Shown one piece after another: positions 24,465 to 32,139 of a stretch of 48,811 bases of DNA. The position numbers and the translations under genes are program-made. Position 1 is the stretch's first letter, and each line of letters begins with the position of its first letter. The DNA is from Pirellulales bacterium. Lineage in GTDB: Bacteria; Planctomycetota; Planctomycetia; Pirellulales; JAEUIK01. The notes beneath the pieces were generated by a model. The model did not search any database. It was not told where the DNA came from and was given only the letters and a program-made list of their open reading frames with translations. Location: contig JAIESQ010000064.1 of assembly GCA_019745975.1 (NCBI GenBank), positions 1 through 48,811 on the forward strand. The letters run 5' to 3'.

Positions 24465-25274
24465 ATGTCAACAGCCGCGACTTCCAATAGCAACACTTCC
24501 GCGCGGCAGCGCTTCGCCGGCAAGGTGGCGATCATCACCGGCGGAGGGCAAGGGATCGGCCGCGCCACGTGCGAGGCATTTGCCGCAGAAGGGGCGGCCG
24601 TCGTCATTGCGGAGCGCAATGCGCAAACGGCCGCCGAAGTCGCCCGCGCCATTGCAGCAGCGGGAGGGCAAGCCTTGGCGTTGCCGACCGATGTGGCCGA
24701 CGAGCGATCGATCGAGCGGATGGTGGCGGCCGCCATCGAAAAGCTTGGCCGCATCGACGTGCTCGTGAACAACGCCGCCGTGTTCATCCTCCGCGGAATC
24801 GAAGCGACGGTCGAGGAATGGCAGCAGATTCTGGCCGTGAACGTCATCGGCCCGGCACTGTGCGCCAAACACGTGGTGCCGCACATGAAAAAGCAGGGAG
24901 CCGGCGCGATCGTGAACTTAGGTTCGATCTCGAGTTTCATCGCGCAGCCCGAGTTCGTGACTTACAACGCCACCAAAGGGGCAATCGCGCAGATGACGCG
25001 TTGCATGGCGCTCGACTTGGCGGCGCACCACATTCGCGTGAACGCCGTTTGCCCCGGCACGATTTGGACGGCCATCGTCGAGCAGCGCGCGGCCGAGCGT
25101 GGGCTTGATCGCGCGGCCGCCGACAAGCATCCCGAGTTTGGCGCGTCGCACATGATCGAACGCTGCGCCGACCCGGTGGAGATCGCCCGGGCGATTCTGT
25201 TCCTGGCTTCCGACGACGCTTCGTTTGTGACGGCCGAGTGCCTGATGGTCGACGGCGGCTACGTTGCGCGCTAA
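24465..25274 (+). CDS. SDR-family oxidoreductase
   Basis: The 269-residue protein has the classical short-chain dehydrogenase features: TGGGQGIGRA for dinucleotide binding, VIAERNAQ after strand two (a Glu instead of a basic residue, favouring NAD), LVNNAAV, catalytic Ser in LGSISSF, and Y-x3-K in YNATKGA. NAVCPGTIWTAIVE and the C-terminal ASFVTAECLMVDGGYVAR complete the family. The substrate is unknown. It starts 45 bases after the amidohydrolase on the same strand, so the two may act in one pathway, for example on a cyclic polyol or sugar acid. That link is inference. Confidence 0.92.
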   Translation: MSTAATSNSNTSARQRFAGKVAIITGGGQGIGRATCEAFAAEGAAVVIAERNAQTAAEVARAIAAAGGQALALPTDVADERSIERMVAAAIEKLGRIDVLVNNAAVFILRGIEATVEEWQQILAVNVIGPALCAKHVVPHMKKQGAGAIVNLGSISSFIAQPEFVTYNATKGAIAQMTRCMALDLAAHHIRVNAVCPGTIWTAIVEQRAAERGLDRAAADKHPEFGASHMIERCADPVEIARAILFLASDDASFVTAECLMVDGGYVAR

Positions 25275-25340
25275 ATAGTCGAACGATTCGCCGCTGACGC
25301 GCCACGCGCGCTCGAGCGGCGGCCGATACGAACGAGCGAT

Positions 25341-25559
25341 TTACAGAATAGGGCAAGGCTCGGGCGACGCGCAGGCCGGTTCGGGATTCGCTTGCGAGAA
25401 CTCCTGGATGGCCCGCATTACCTCTTCGCGATGGATCGGCACTTCGCGAGGGCCTTCGAACCCGAGGCGCACGCGATCCCCGCGGATCGAAACCACCGTA
25501 AGGACGATATCCTCACCGATGCAAATCCGCTCCCCTTCCTTGCGGCTTAAAACAAGCAT
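25341..25559 (-). CDS. csrA: Translational regulator CsrA
   Basis: The 72-residue protein begins MLVLSRKEGERICIGEDIVLTVV, the CsrA/RsmA N-terminal strand that binds GGA-containing RNA hairpins. It continues with VRLGFEGPREVPIHREEV, including the conserved R of the IHREE motif. GGAGGA lies at good spacing upstream. The C-terminal 20 residues are a Pro/Glu/Cys-rich tail not present in enterobacterial CsrA. It binds mRNA leaders to control translation. It follows the BON-domain gene by 56 bases on the same strand. No flagellar gene or FliW is adjacent in this window. Confidence 0.95.
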   Translation of the reverse strand: MLVLSRKEGERICIGEDIVLTVVSIRGDRVRLGFEGPREVPIHREEVMRAIQEFSQANPEPACASPEPCPIL

Positions 25560-25615
25560 GGGTCAGTCCTCCGTGTACTACTTCCCGAATGCCCCATTCG
25601 CGCAAGCTGCGAAAC

Positions 25616-25939
25616 CTATCGCGCTTGACTATGTTCCGCTACGACTTCCAGGCGATTCGATACTTCCTCGACTCCCACGATCCGAACGACCGTGGCTTGC
25701 GCCAACTGCTTCAGGTAATAGCTGGCAACTCGACCGTGAAGCACGAGCACGCCCTCGTGAAAGCCGCAGGTCAAAGCGCGCAGCGCGGCATAAGGGCTGG
25801 ACCTCAGCCGCCGCCGCGCCTCGACCAGGCACGGAACTTTGTCGGCCGCCTTGCCTTGTTCCAGGCCGGGCCTCGCCGCAATGCAGTGCGGCCCGGAGGG
25901 CAGGTCGGCGGGAGTTTGCCTGGATGATTCCGAATGCAT
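25616..25939 (-). CDS. Small BON-domain protein
   Basis: The 107-residue protein starts at the ATG at 25939, preceded by GGAGACAGG; the TTG at 25942 is an alternative. Residues about 40-105 are a BON domain: ARRRLRSSPYAALRALTCGFHEGVLVLHGRVASYYLKQLAQ and then VVRIVGVEEVSNRLEV show the alpha-beta-beta-alpha-beta order and the conserved glycine in LHGRV. BON domains bind membranes or phospholipids. There is no signal peptide, so it is likely cytoplasmic. It is upstream of csrA on the same strand with 56 bases between, a pairing that suggests co-transcription. Confidence 0.8.
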   Translation of the reverse strand: MHSESSRQTPADLPSGPHCIAARPGLEQGKAADKVPCLVEARRRLRSSPYAALRALTCGFHEGVLVLHGRVASYYLKQLAQATVVRIVGVEEVSNRLEVVAEHSQAR

Positions 25940-26398
25940 CAACCTGTCTCCGGGTCAATCAGCAGCTAGGGCCTGATGGTTTCCAGCCGACAACGGACAT
26001 GTGTCAGCTTTATCAGGACTTTCCTGTCTTAACGGCATCGATTACGTGTAGGGGGCTCATCAGATGGAGCACATCGCGTGCCGAGCGGCTTGGTTTCTCC
26101 GGGGCGCTACTGCCAACGTACCCGCGCTCGCATGCACGCATGTTCTCGCCTTGGCCGCATACGGGTTCAACACGGTTGGGTGAAGTTCTTGAGGTGCCGG
26201 GCCTTGCACACGTGCTGTCAGGCCAAATCGCTGCTCTTGCGGTTACCGCAAACGGCTCACGAGCAAATCGCCACGGCCAGGATGCCAGCATCGCAGGTGA
26301 TGTGCGCGTGTGCCAAAATGGCACGAGCCGGGGCGCAGCGTCAGCCAGAATCGCCCACCGCACGCCGCTACTTCGGGTGGCTGCCAGCAATCGGGGCG
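25940..26398. other. Intergenic region without a recognised feature
   Basis: About 460 bases lie between the end of the phosphorylase and the start of the BON/csrA unit. A long minus-strand frame at 26013-26513 overlaps the phosphorylase and has no ribosome binding site or motif. A short palindrome TGCCAAAATGGCA lies near 26311. The promoter for BON/csrA should be here, but I cannot point to it. Confidence 0.45.
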
Positions 26399-27223
26399 TC
26401 AGAGTTCCGCAGCCAGCACGCCGCGCACGATCGCCCGCAATCGGGGTTCGGCCGTCGCCGCCACGGAGAGAATTTCTTCGATGTTGGCTGGCTTCAAGGC
26501 GTCGGGCAGACAAATATCGGTGACGATCGACAATCCCAGCACGCGCAACCCGGCATGCACCGCCACGATCACCTCGGGCACGGTCGACATGCCCACGACA
26601 TCGGCGCCGATCAAGCGCAAGAAGCGATACTCGGCGCGGGTTTCGAGATTCGGCCCCAGCACGGCGACATACACACCGCGGTGGGCGACAAAGTTCTCCC
26701 GCCGCGCGATCTCAAGCACCCGATCGCTGAGCCCCGGATCGTACGGCCGGCACATATCAGGGAATCGCGGGCCGAGGCGATCGTCATTGGGCCCCACAAG
26801 CGGATTGGAGCTGAGCAAGTTGATATGATCATCGATGACGACGATGTCGCCAGCCGCATAGTTGGGATTCATGCCGCCGCAGGCGTTCGAGACGATCAAC
26901 AGTTCCGCGCCGAGCGCCGCCATCACCCGCACCGGGAAGGTAATCTCGGCCAGCGAATAACCTTCGTAGGCGTGGACGCGCCCTTCCATCGCCAGCACTT
27001 GTTGACCGCACAACTCTCCGCAGACGAGCCGACCCGTATGACTGATCGAGGTGGTTTTGGGAAAATGCGGCACCTGCTCGTATGGGATCGCGACCGCCGT
27101 TTGGATCTCGGCCGCCAGCCCCCCCAGTCCGGTGCCGAGAATAATCCCCGCCCACGGCCGCTGGGGCCACTGACGGCGGATGCTATCGGCGGCTTCTTCC
27201 ACGCGCTCGGCGAGACCTTGCAT
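26399..27223 (-). CDS. punA: Purine-nucleoside phosphorylase (trimeric class)
   Basis: The 274-residue enzyme starts best at the ATG at 27223, preceded by GGAAAG; the open frame begins at 27277. Family motifs are AGIILGTGLGGL (phosphate loop), SHTGRLVCGEL, VLAMEGRVHAYEGYS, LIVSNACGGMNPNYAAGDIVVIDDHINL, and PNLETRAEYRFLRLIGADVVGMSTVPEVIVA, where the Glu and Met contact the base and ribose. It cleaves purine nucleosides with phosphate to the free base and ribose-1-phosphate in purine salvage. SN-A-C-G and the E in LETRAE indicate the low-molecular-mass, trimeric class. It stands alone. Confidence 0.93.
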   Translation of the reverse strand: MQGLAERVEEAADSIRRQWPQRPWAGIILGTGLGGLAAEIQTAVAIPYEQVPHFPKTTSISHTGRLVCGELCGQQVLAMEGRVHAYEGYSLAEITFPVRVMAALGAELLIVSNACGGMNPNYAAGDIVVIDDHINLLSSNPLVGPNDDRLGPRFPDMCRPYDPGLSDRVLEIARRENFVAHRGVYVAVLGPNLETRAEYRFLRLIGADVVGMSTVPEVIVAVHAGLRVLGLSIVTDICLPDALKPANIEEILSVAATAEPRLRAIVRGVLAAEL

Positions 27224-27339
27224 CAGGCGGACTTTCCATCGAAGTTGACAAGCGCGACTAGGGCGCCTGGTTGGCAAACAGTGCCGGGCAGTCTAGCCGC
27301 GCTGCGATAACCGTACAACGTACTTGCGAGGACGAGGCC

Positions 27340-28479
27340 ATGGGCGGATCGTGGAAAATCGGCACAGTGGCCGGCATCGGCATCTTCGTGCATTGGACCT
27401 TCGCGATCTTGATTGCCTGGGTATTGCTCGATGGCTTTTCGCGTGGCGGCAACCTGGCCGCCGGCGTCAGCTCCGTAATCTTCGTGATCGCCGTCTTCGG
27501 CTGCATCGTGTTGCACGAGCTGGGACACGCGCTGACCGCGCGGCGGTTTGGGATTCGCACGCTCGATATTACGATTCTGCCGATCGGCGGATTGGCACGC
27601 CTCGAACGCATGCCGGAGGACCCTAAGCAGGAGCTCCTGGTGGCACTAGCTGGTCCGGCTGTCAACCTGGTGATTGCGGTGGTACTGGGAGGTTTGCTTC
27701 TGGTCGTTGGCTTGGGCTCGTCGCTCTGGTCCGGAGATTTCGTCACGATGCCGCTTCTGGCCCAGCTCGTCGCGGTCAATCTCGCCTTGCTGGTGTTCAA
27801 CTTGATTCCGGCATTTCCCATGGACGGTGGCCGCGTGTTACGCGCGCTGCTGGCCACGCGATTCAATTACAACCAGGCAACGCAGATCGCGGCGCGCGTT
27901 GGTCAGGCGCTGGCAGTCGGCTTCGGCTTTGCCGGCCTGATGAGCGGCCATTTTATGCTGCTCTTCATCGCGCTCTTCGTCTATCTAGGCGCACAAGCCG
28001 AGGCGCAGCAGGTCGAAACGCGGTTTTCCATTCGTGGCGTGCCGGTGCGCACGGTGGTCATTGGCGAGAGCCGCGCGCTGGCTCCCACCGATACACTCAC
28101 GCACGCGGCCAGCGAGTTACTGGCGACGTCGCAAATCGATTTTCCTGTCGCCGAAGGGGGCCGCGTCGTGGGCCTGTTGACGCGGCACGACTTGATCCGC
28201 GCCCTGGCGGCCGGCCGGCGCGAGGACGCGGTCGCCAACGTCATGCGCCGCGATTTGCCCGTGGTCGAAGACGACTCACCACTCGAAGACACGTTTCGGC
28301 GGATGCAAGAATTGGGCACCAGCACACTCCCCGTAGTCCATCACGGCCAATTGGCCGGCATCGTGACGCTGGAAAACATTGGTGAGTTCATGATGCTCCG
28401 CTCGGCACTCGACGAGGCGCAGAAGGACGCGGCGGCGCCGGCCCGTGCAGGCAATGGTATGGCGCAAGGGAAGAGCTAG
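27340..28479 (+). CDS. Site-2 protease (M50) with CBS domain pair
   Basis: The ATG at 27340 follows GAGGACGAGG and gives a 379-residue protein; the frame is open back to 27271. H59-E60-x2-H63 in VLHELGHALTARRFG is the zinc-binding motif, and D162 in NLIPAFPMDGGRVLRAL is the third ligand, as in the SpoIVFB branch. There are about six membrane helices in the first 230 residues. Residues about 240-365 form two CBS domains (GESRALAPTDTLTHAASEL and VVEDDSPLEDTFRRMQELG), which sense adenosyl ligands. It cuts a membrane substrate, likely an anti-sigma factor or similar regulator, under control by a nucleotide. The substrate is not identifiable here. Confidence 0.92.
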   Translation: MGGSWKIGTVAGIGIFVHWTFAILIAWVLLDGFSRGGNLAAGVSSVIFVIAVFGCIVLHELGHALTARRFGIRTLDITILPIGGLARLERMPEDPKQELLVALAGPAVNLVIAVVLGGLLLVVGLGSSLWSGDFVTMPLLAQLVAVNLALLVFNLIPAFPMDGGRVLRALLATRFNYNQATQIAARVGQALAVGFGFAGLMSGHFMLLFIALFVYLGAQAEAQQVETRFSIRGVPVRTVVIGESRALAPTDTLTHAASELLATSQIDFPVAEGGRVVGLLTRHDLIRALAAGRREDAVANVMRRDLPVVEDDSPLEDTFRRMQELGTSTLPVVHHGQLAGIVTLENIGEFMMLRSALDEAQKDAAAPARAGNGMAQGKS

Positions 28480-28646
28480 CGGGAGTTTTGCGGGTGAGCT
28501 TTTGTTGCCGATCGCCGGTCAGATTTGCCATTGCCCGCCGCGCAGTGTTATAAACGCCTAATTGTCGTTCAGGTTGCGCCGGCTTGATCGCGGAGTTTGC
28601 CGGCTCCTCGGATCGCGATTCGCCTCGTCACAGAGGGAGATTTCCT

Positions 28647-30461
28647 ATGCACCGCTTTGGGTGGACCGTCGTTGCGGTAGTGCTGGCTCTCTTGGCGAAC
28701 CGCACGGTCGCGGCGGCAGACGCCAAAAGCGATACGCAAGTCGAAATCGGCAGTAGCATCGCCGACTTCGCCTTCAAGGACATTCGCTATCTGCCGCGGA
28801 CTCTGGCCGACTTCGGAGACAAGCAGGCGTATGTCATTGTGTTCACCAACATCGACTGTCCGCTGGTGAAGCGCTACCTGCCGCGGCTGGCCGAGCTGGA
28901 TCGCGAATATCGCGAGCGCGGCGTGCAGTTCTTGGCAGTCAATGCGGCGGCCGGCGACTCGATCCTCGAGATCGCCTACCAGGCGGTAAAGGCCGACGCC
29001 GAGTTCCCCTTTGCCAAGGATTTCAATGGCGAAGTCGTGCGAGCGCTGGGGGTCGAACGCACGCCGGAAGTGTGCGTGCTCGATGGCCAGCGCCGCTTGT
29101 GCTACCGCGGGCGCATCAACGGGCTATACCGGCTCGGCGGCGTGTTCGAGGGGCGCGTTCGCGAGGATCTCAAGCTGGCGCTCGACGATTTGCTCGCCGG
29201 CCGCGAAGTACAGGTCGCTGAAACGCCGGTCGACGGCTGCCTGATCACGCTCCCTAGCGAACCACAACCCTCGTCAGAGGTCACCTACGCGTCGCACGTG
29301 GCCGGCCTGATGAAGAAGCACTGCCAGGAATGCCATCAGCCGAACACCACGGCTCCTTTCGCGCTGTTGTCGTACGATGACGTCAAGAACAACGGCGAGA
29401 TGATTGCCGAAGTGGTGCGCGAGCAGCGCATGCCCCCTTGCTACGCTAGCGACGAGCAAGCCGAAATCGTCAACCGCAAAGAGATGACCCCCGAGGAGCG
29501 CGACCAGGTGATCGCCTGGGTGCGCGGCGGCATGCCGCTAGGCGATCCGTCCAAACTGCCCGAGCCGATCAAGGCGCGCGAGGGAGAATGGGAGATCGGC
29601 ACGCCGGACTTGATTGTCGAAGCGCCGAAGCCTGTCAAAATCCCGGCCGACGGCATCGTCGAATACAAGTACCTGCTGTTGCCGCACGTTTTCAAGCAAG
29701 ACACCTGGGTGCAGAAAATCGAGATTCTGCCGGGCAATCACGCCGTCGTGCATCATGCGAACCTGGCGGCGGTCAATCCGCTGGGTAAGTTCAGCCGCGA
29801 TGCGTTCATCACCGGTTATGTTCCCGGCGGCACGGCGATGATGCTCGACCCGAACATGGCTTACCTAATCCCCAAGGGATCGGTGCTGGCGCTGCAGATT
29901 CACTACGTCACGGTGGGCGAAGCCACGACCGACAAGATTCGTGTCGGTTTGTGCTTCCCCAAGGAGCCGGTCTACACGCAAGTCAAGCATTTCCAGGTGC
30001 ATGACGGCTCGTTCGTGATTCCGCCTGGTGCGCCGCACCATCGGTCGGTGGCTTCGCTGACCCTGAAGAACGATTCGACCGGGCTGGGGATGTTCAGCCA
30101 CATGCACGTGCGCGGCAAGGACATGGTGTTCAACGCCATCTATCCCGATGGTCGCAACGAAGTCCTGTTGGCGATCCCCAATTACAACTTCGACTGGCAG
30201 ATGAACTACCGCTGGGCGCCGCGGAGCAAGAAGTTCCCGGCCGGCACCAAGATTCAGGTCGTGGCCCATTTCGACAACTCAAAGTTCAACCCCTACAACC
30301 CGGACGCCACCAAGGAGGTGCGCGAAGGTCAACAGACCTACGAAGAAATGATGTACGGCTTTTTCTTCTACACCGACGACACCCAGAAGCTAAACATCGA
30401 GGTTGATCCGCAGACGGGCGTGGAAATCAAGAAGGCCGAGACGGCCCAGGCGGGCGGTTAG
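28647..30461 (+). CDS. Redoxin, cytochrome-like motif and copper monooxygenase-like fusion
   Basis: The ATG at 28647 has AGGGAGA upstream and starts a signal peptide (TVVAVVLALLANRTVAAAD). Three parts follow in 604 residues. Part one, about 30-190, is a thioredoxin-like redoxin with a single Cys in FTNIDCPLVKRY and a cis-Pro region at ERTPEVCVL. Part two, about 210-290, contains C226-Q-E-C-H230, a heme c-type motif in HVAGLMKKHCQECHQPNT. Part three, about 320-590, resembles the type-II copper ascorbate-dependent monooxygenase fold: H369-H370 in VVHHANL, LQIHYV, and H485-M-H487 in FSHMHVRGKDM. It is secreted and probably links thiol chemistry, electron transfer and a copper site. The substrate is unknown. 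Confidence 0.85.
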   Translation: MHRFGWTVVAVVLALLANRTVAAADAKSDTQVEIGSSIADFAFKDIRYLPRTLADFGDKQAYVIVFTNIDCPLVKRYLPRLAELDREYRERGVQFLAVNAAAGDSILEIAYQAVKADAEFPFAKDFNGEVVRALGVERTPEVCVLDGQRRLCYRGRINGLYRLGGVFEGRVREDLKLALDDLLAGREVQVAETPVDGCLITLPSEPQPSSEVTYASHVAGLMKKHCQECHQPNTTAPFALLSYDDVKNNGEMIAEVVREQRMPPCYASDEQAEIVNRKEMTPEERDQVIAWVRGGMPLGDPSKLPEPIKAREGEWEIGTPDLIVEAPKPVKIPADGIVEYKYLLLPHVFKQDTWVQKIEILPGNHAVVHHANLAAVNPLGKFSRDAFITGYVPGGTAMMLDPNMAYLIPKGSVLALQIHYVTVGEATTDKIRVGLCFPKEPVYTQVKHFQVHDGSFVIPPGAPHHRSVASLTLKNDSTGLGMFSHMHVRGKDMVFNAIYPDGRNEVLLAIPNYNFDWQMNYRWAPRSKKFPAGTKIQVVAHFDNSKFNPYNPDATKEVREGQQTYEEMMYGFFFYTDDTQKLNIEVDPQTGVEIKKAETAQAGG

Positions 30462-30729
30462 CCTTCCTTCATCGAACGCGATTGAATTGCTATCGCGCGG
30501 GGGAGGCGCCGCCGTGCGACACACCTGCGACGCAAGACAGCGCCGCTTCGTTGACTGGCAGATTCTTCGCAGGTGCGTCGCGGTCTTAGCATGCTTCGAT
30601 ATTGGCCGTCCGACTTGCCGATTTGTAATCGAATTGGGTTATCGGGACGCGGCCGATTTACCGTATTCTCAGAGGCAGACGTTCACAGGCGGGGCGTGAA
30701 GCTCTGACACCAAGTCTTTGCGATCGGCC

Positions 30730-31182
30730 ATGAGCCCTCCCGCGATGTCACGCAGTGTGCCAATTCTGATCGTGGCCTGCCTGGCTCTATGCCAGGCGCC
30801 CAATCGCCTATTGGCGAGCCATGAGCATGCTCACGGTAGGGGCGATTGTAGCAGGCTCTCTATCGCCACGACTATCGAAGATCGCGCGAAGCCGGCGGCG
30901 CGTCGTATGAGTAGCGGCACGAGTTGCGCTTGCGTCTGCCACAGCGCGGGCCGGCCGCCAAGGTACTCGATCGCCTGCCACGACGCTTCGGCGAGTGTCG
31001 CCCTCGACGCAGCGCGCGAATTGCAGGAGGAAGAAAACGACGATCTGCCGCGCGGAAGCGGCATCGTCGCTCGCACGGCACCTAAAATTGCGGCGTCTTC
31101 GGCGACGCTGCTGGTTCACCAGGACCTGCGCGTGGCCTGGACGCGACCCGTACGTATTCTTTTCGAGTGTTGGCGCAACTAG
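30730..31182 (+). CDS. Small secreted Cys/His-rich protein (tentative)
   Basis: A frame of 150 residues starts at the ATG at 30730 (or 30745) and has a plausible signal peptide, VPILIVACLALCQAPNRLLASHEHAHG. After it come HEHAHG and a CACVCHSAG motif that could bind a metal or heme, then a charged region. There is no good ribosome binding site and no family that I know. It follows the copper-type protein by 270 bases on the same strand. Composition fits coding DNA but the length is short, so I hold it as possible. Confidence 0.45.
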   Translation: MSPPAMSRSVPILIVACLALCQAPNRLLASHEHAHGRGDCSRLSIATTIEDRAKPAARRMSSGTSCACVCHSAGRPPRYSIACHDASASVALDAARELQEEENDDLPRGSGIVARTAPKIAASSATLLVHQDLRVAWTRPVRILFECWRN

Positions 31183-31277
31183 CCCAACGAAGCGCCGCGC
31201 TTTGGCTCTAGCGAGGCCGTGTCGTTGGGTTTCGTTTCGCTTGGTCATACAGCACTCATCGTTACAAGGTATGCGTC

Positions 31278-32042
31278 ATGAATTCTTTCGCGCTACTCGG
31301 TCGCATCAGCGAGGTTTTGGATCACGTGAATCACTTTTGGGAGACGCATCCCCTTCCCGCGCCGTCGGGCGCCGCCGTAGCGGACGCCGTGCCGCCCTCG
31401 GTCGTCGCTATCGATCGCGAAGTGGGGACGCCCGACGAAGAGATCTCACGCGAGGTGGGATCGCGGCTCGACTGGCCGGTCTACGACCACGAGCTCTTGG
31501 AGATCGTAGCGCGTCGGGCGAACTGGCCACTATATGCGATCGAGGAGCTGGACGAGCGGCACGTGCCCTGGTTACAAGAGTCGTTTGAAACGTTTTGGGC
31601 GTTTCCAGGAGTGCGTGAAGCTGAGTTCGTACGTCAGCTCGTGCACACGATTGTCGAGCTGGGTAGCCGTGGCCAGTGCGTGATTGTTGGCCGCGCCGCG
31701 TCGTACATTCTCCCCACTGAAGGCGCCCTGCGCGTGCGGCTCGTGGCTGCGCGTCAAGATCGTGTGGCGACGGTCGCGCGGCGGCTGCAGGTTTCGACTA
31801 GTGAGGCGGCGCGTCGGATCAGGGTTCTAGAGCGCGCGCGTAGCGACTTCCTGCGCAGTCATTTTCGGTCGGCGGCGACTGGCATTGGAGATAGTGCCCT
31901 GGTTCTCAATACGTCGCACCTGAGCGTGAGAGAATGCTCGGACTTGATCGTCGAGGCATTGCGGAGGCGCCGCGCTTCCTCCGACACGCTATGCGGCACA
32001 ACGAACGCGACGGAACGTTCGGCGATTCGTCTGCTCGCGTGA
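31278..32042 (+). CDS. Cytidylate-kinase-like family protein with altered P-loop
   Basis: The ATG follows AAGGTATGCGTC, a modest ribosome binding site. Residues 42-240 match the cytidylate-kinase-2 family: VVAIDREVGTPDEEISREVGSRLDWPVYDHELLEIVA, then CVIVGRAASYILP, VRLVAARQDRVATVARRL and AARRIRVLERARSDFLRSHF. The family normally has a glycine-rich loop (ISREYGSGGREIA) after the first strand; here it reads DREVGTPDEEIS, with the glycines gone. Nucleotide binding may thus be lost or changed. An N-terminal extension of 40 residues has no clear fold. It stands alone and converges on the ATPase gene at 32140. Confidence 0.8.
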   Translation: MNSFALLGRISEVLDHVNHFWETHPLPAPSGAAVADAVPPSVVAIDREVGTPDEEISREVGSRLDWPVYDHELLEIVARRANWPLYAIEELDERHVPWLQESFETFWAFPGVREAEFVRQLVHTIVELGSRGQCVIVGRAASYILPTEGALRVRLVAARQDRVATVARRLQVSTSEAARRIRVLERARSDFLRSHFRSAATGIGDSALVLNTSHLSVRECSDLIVEALRRRRASSDTLCGTTNATERSAIRLLA

Positions 32043-32139
32043 GTCGTGGGCGACGCGCCATTGCAACGCTGTCGGACACTGGCGGCGCACGCCGCGGGAG
32101 TTTGGGGGTGGCTCCACCAGGCTTCCCGCGGCTGCCAGT

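Noticed and set aside
26305-26330. Operator at the TGCCAAAATGGCA palindrome
   Set aside because: Single short palindrome without a matching second site or promoter; easily by chance.
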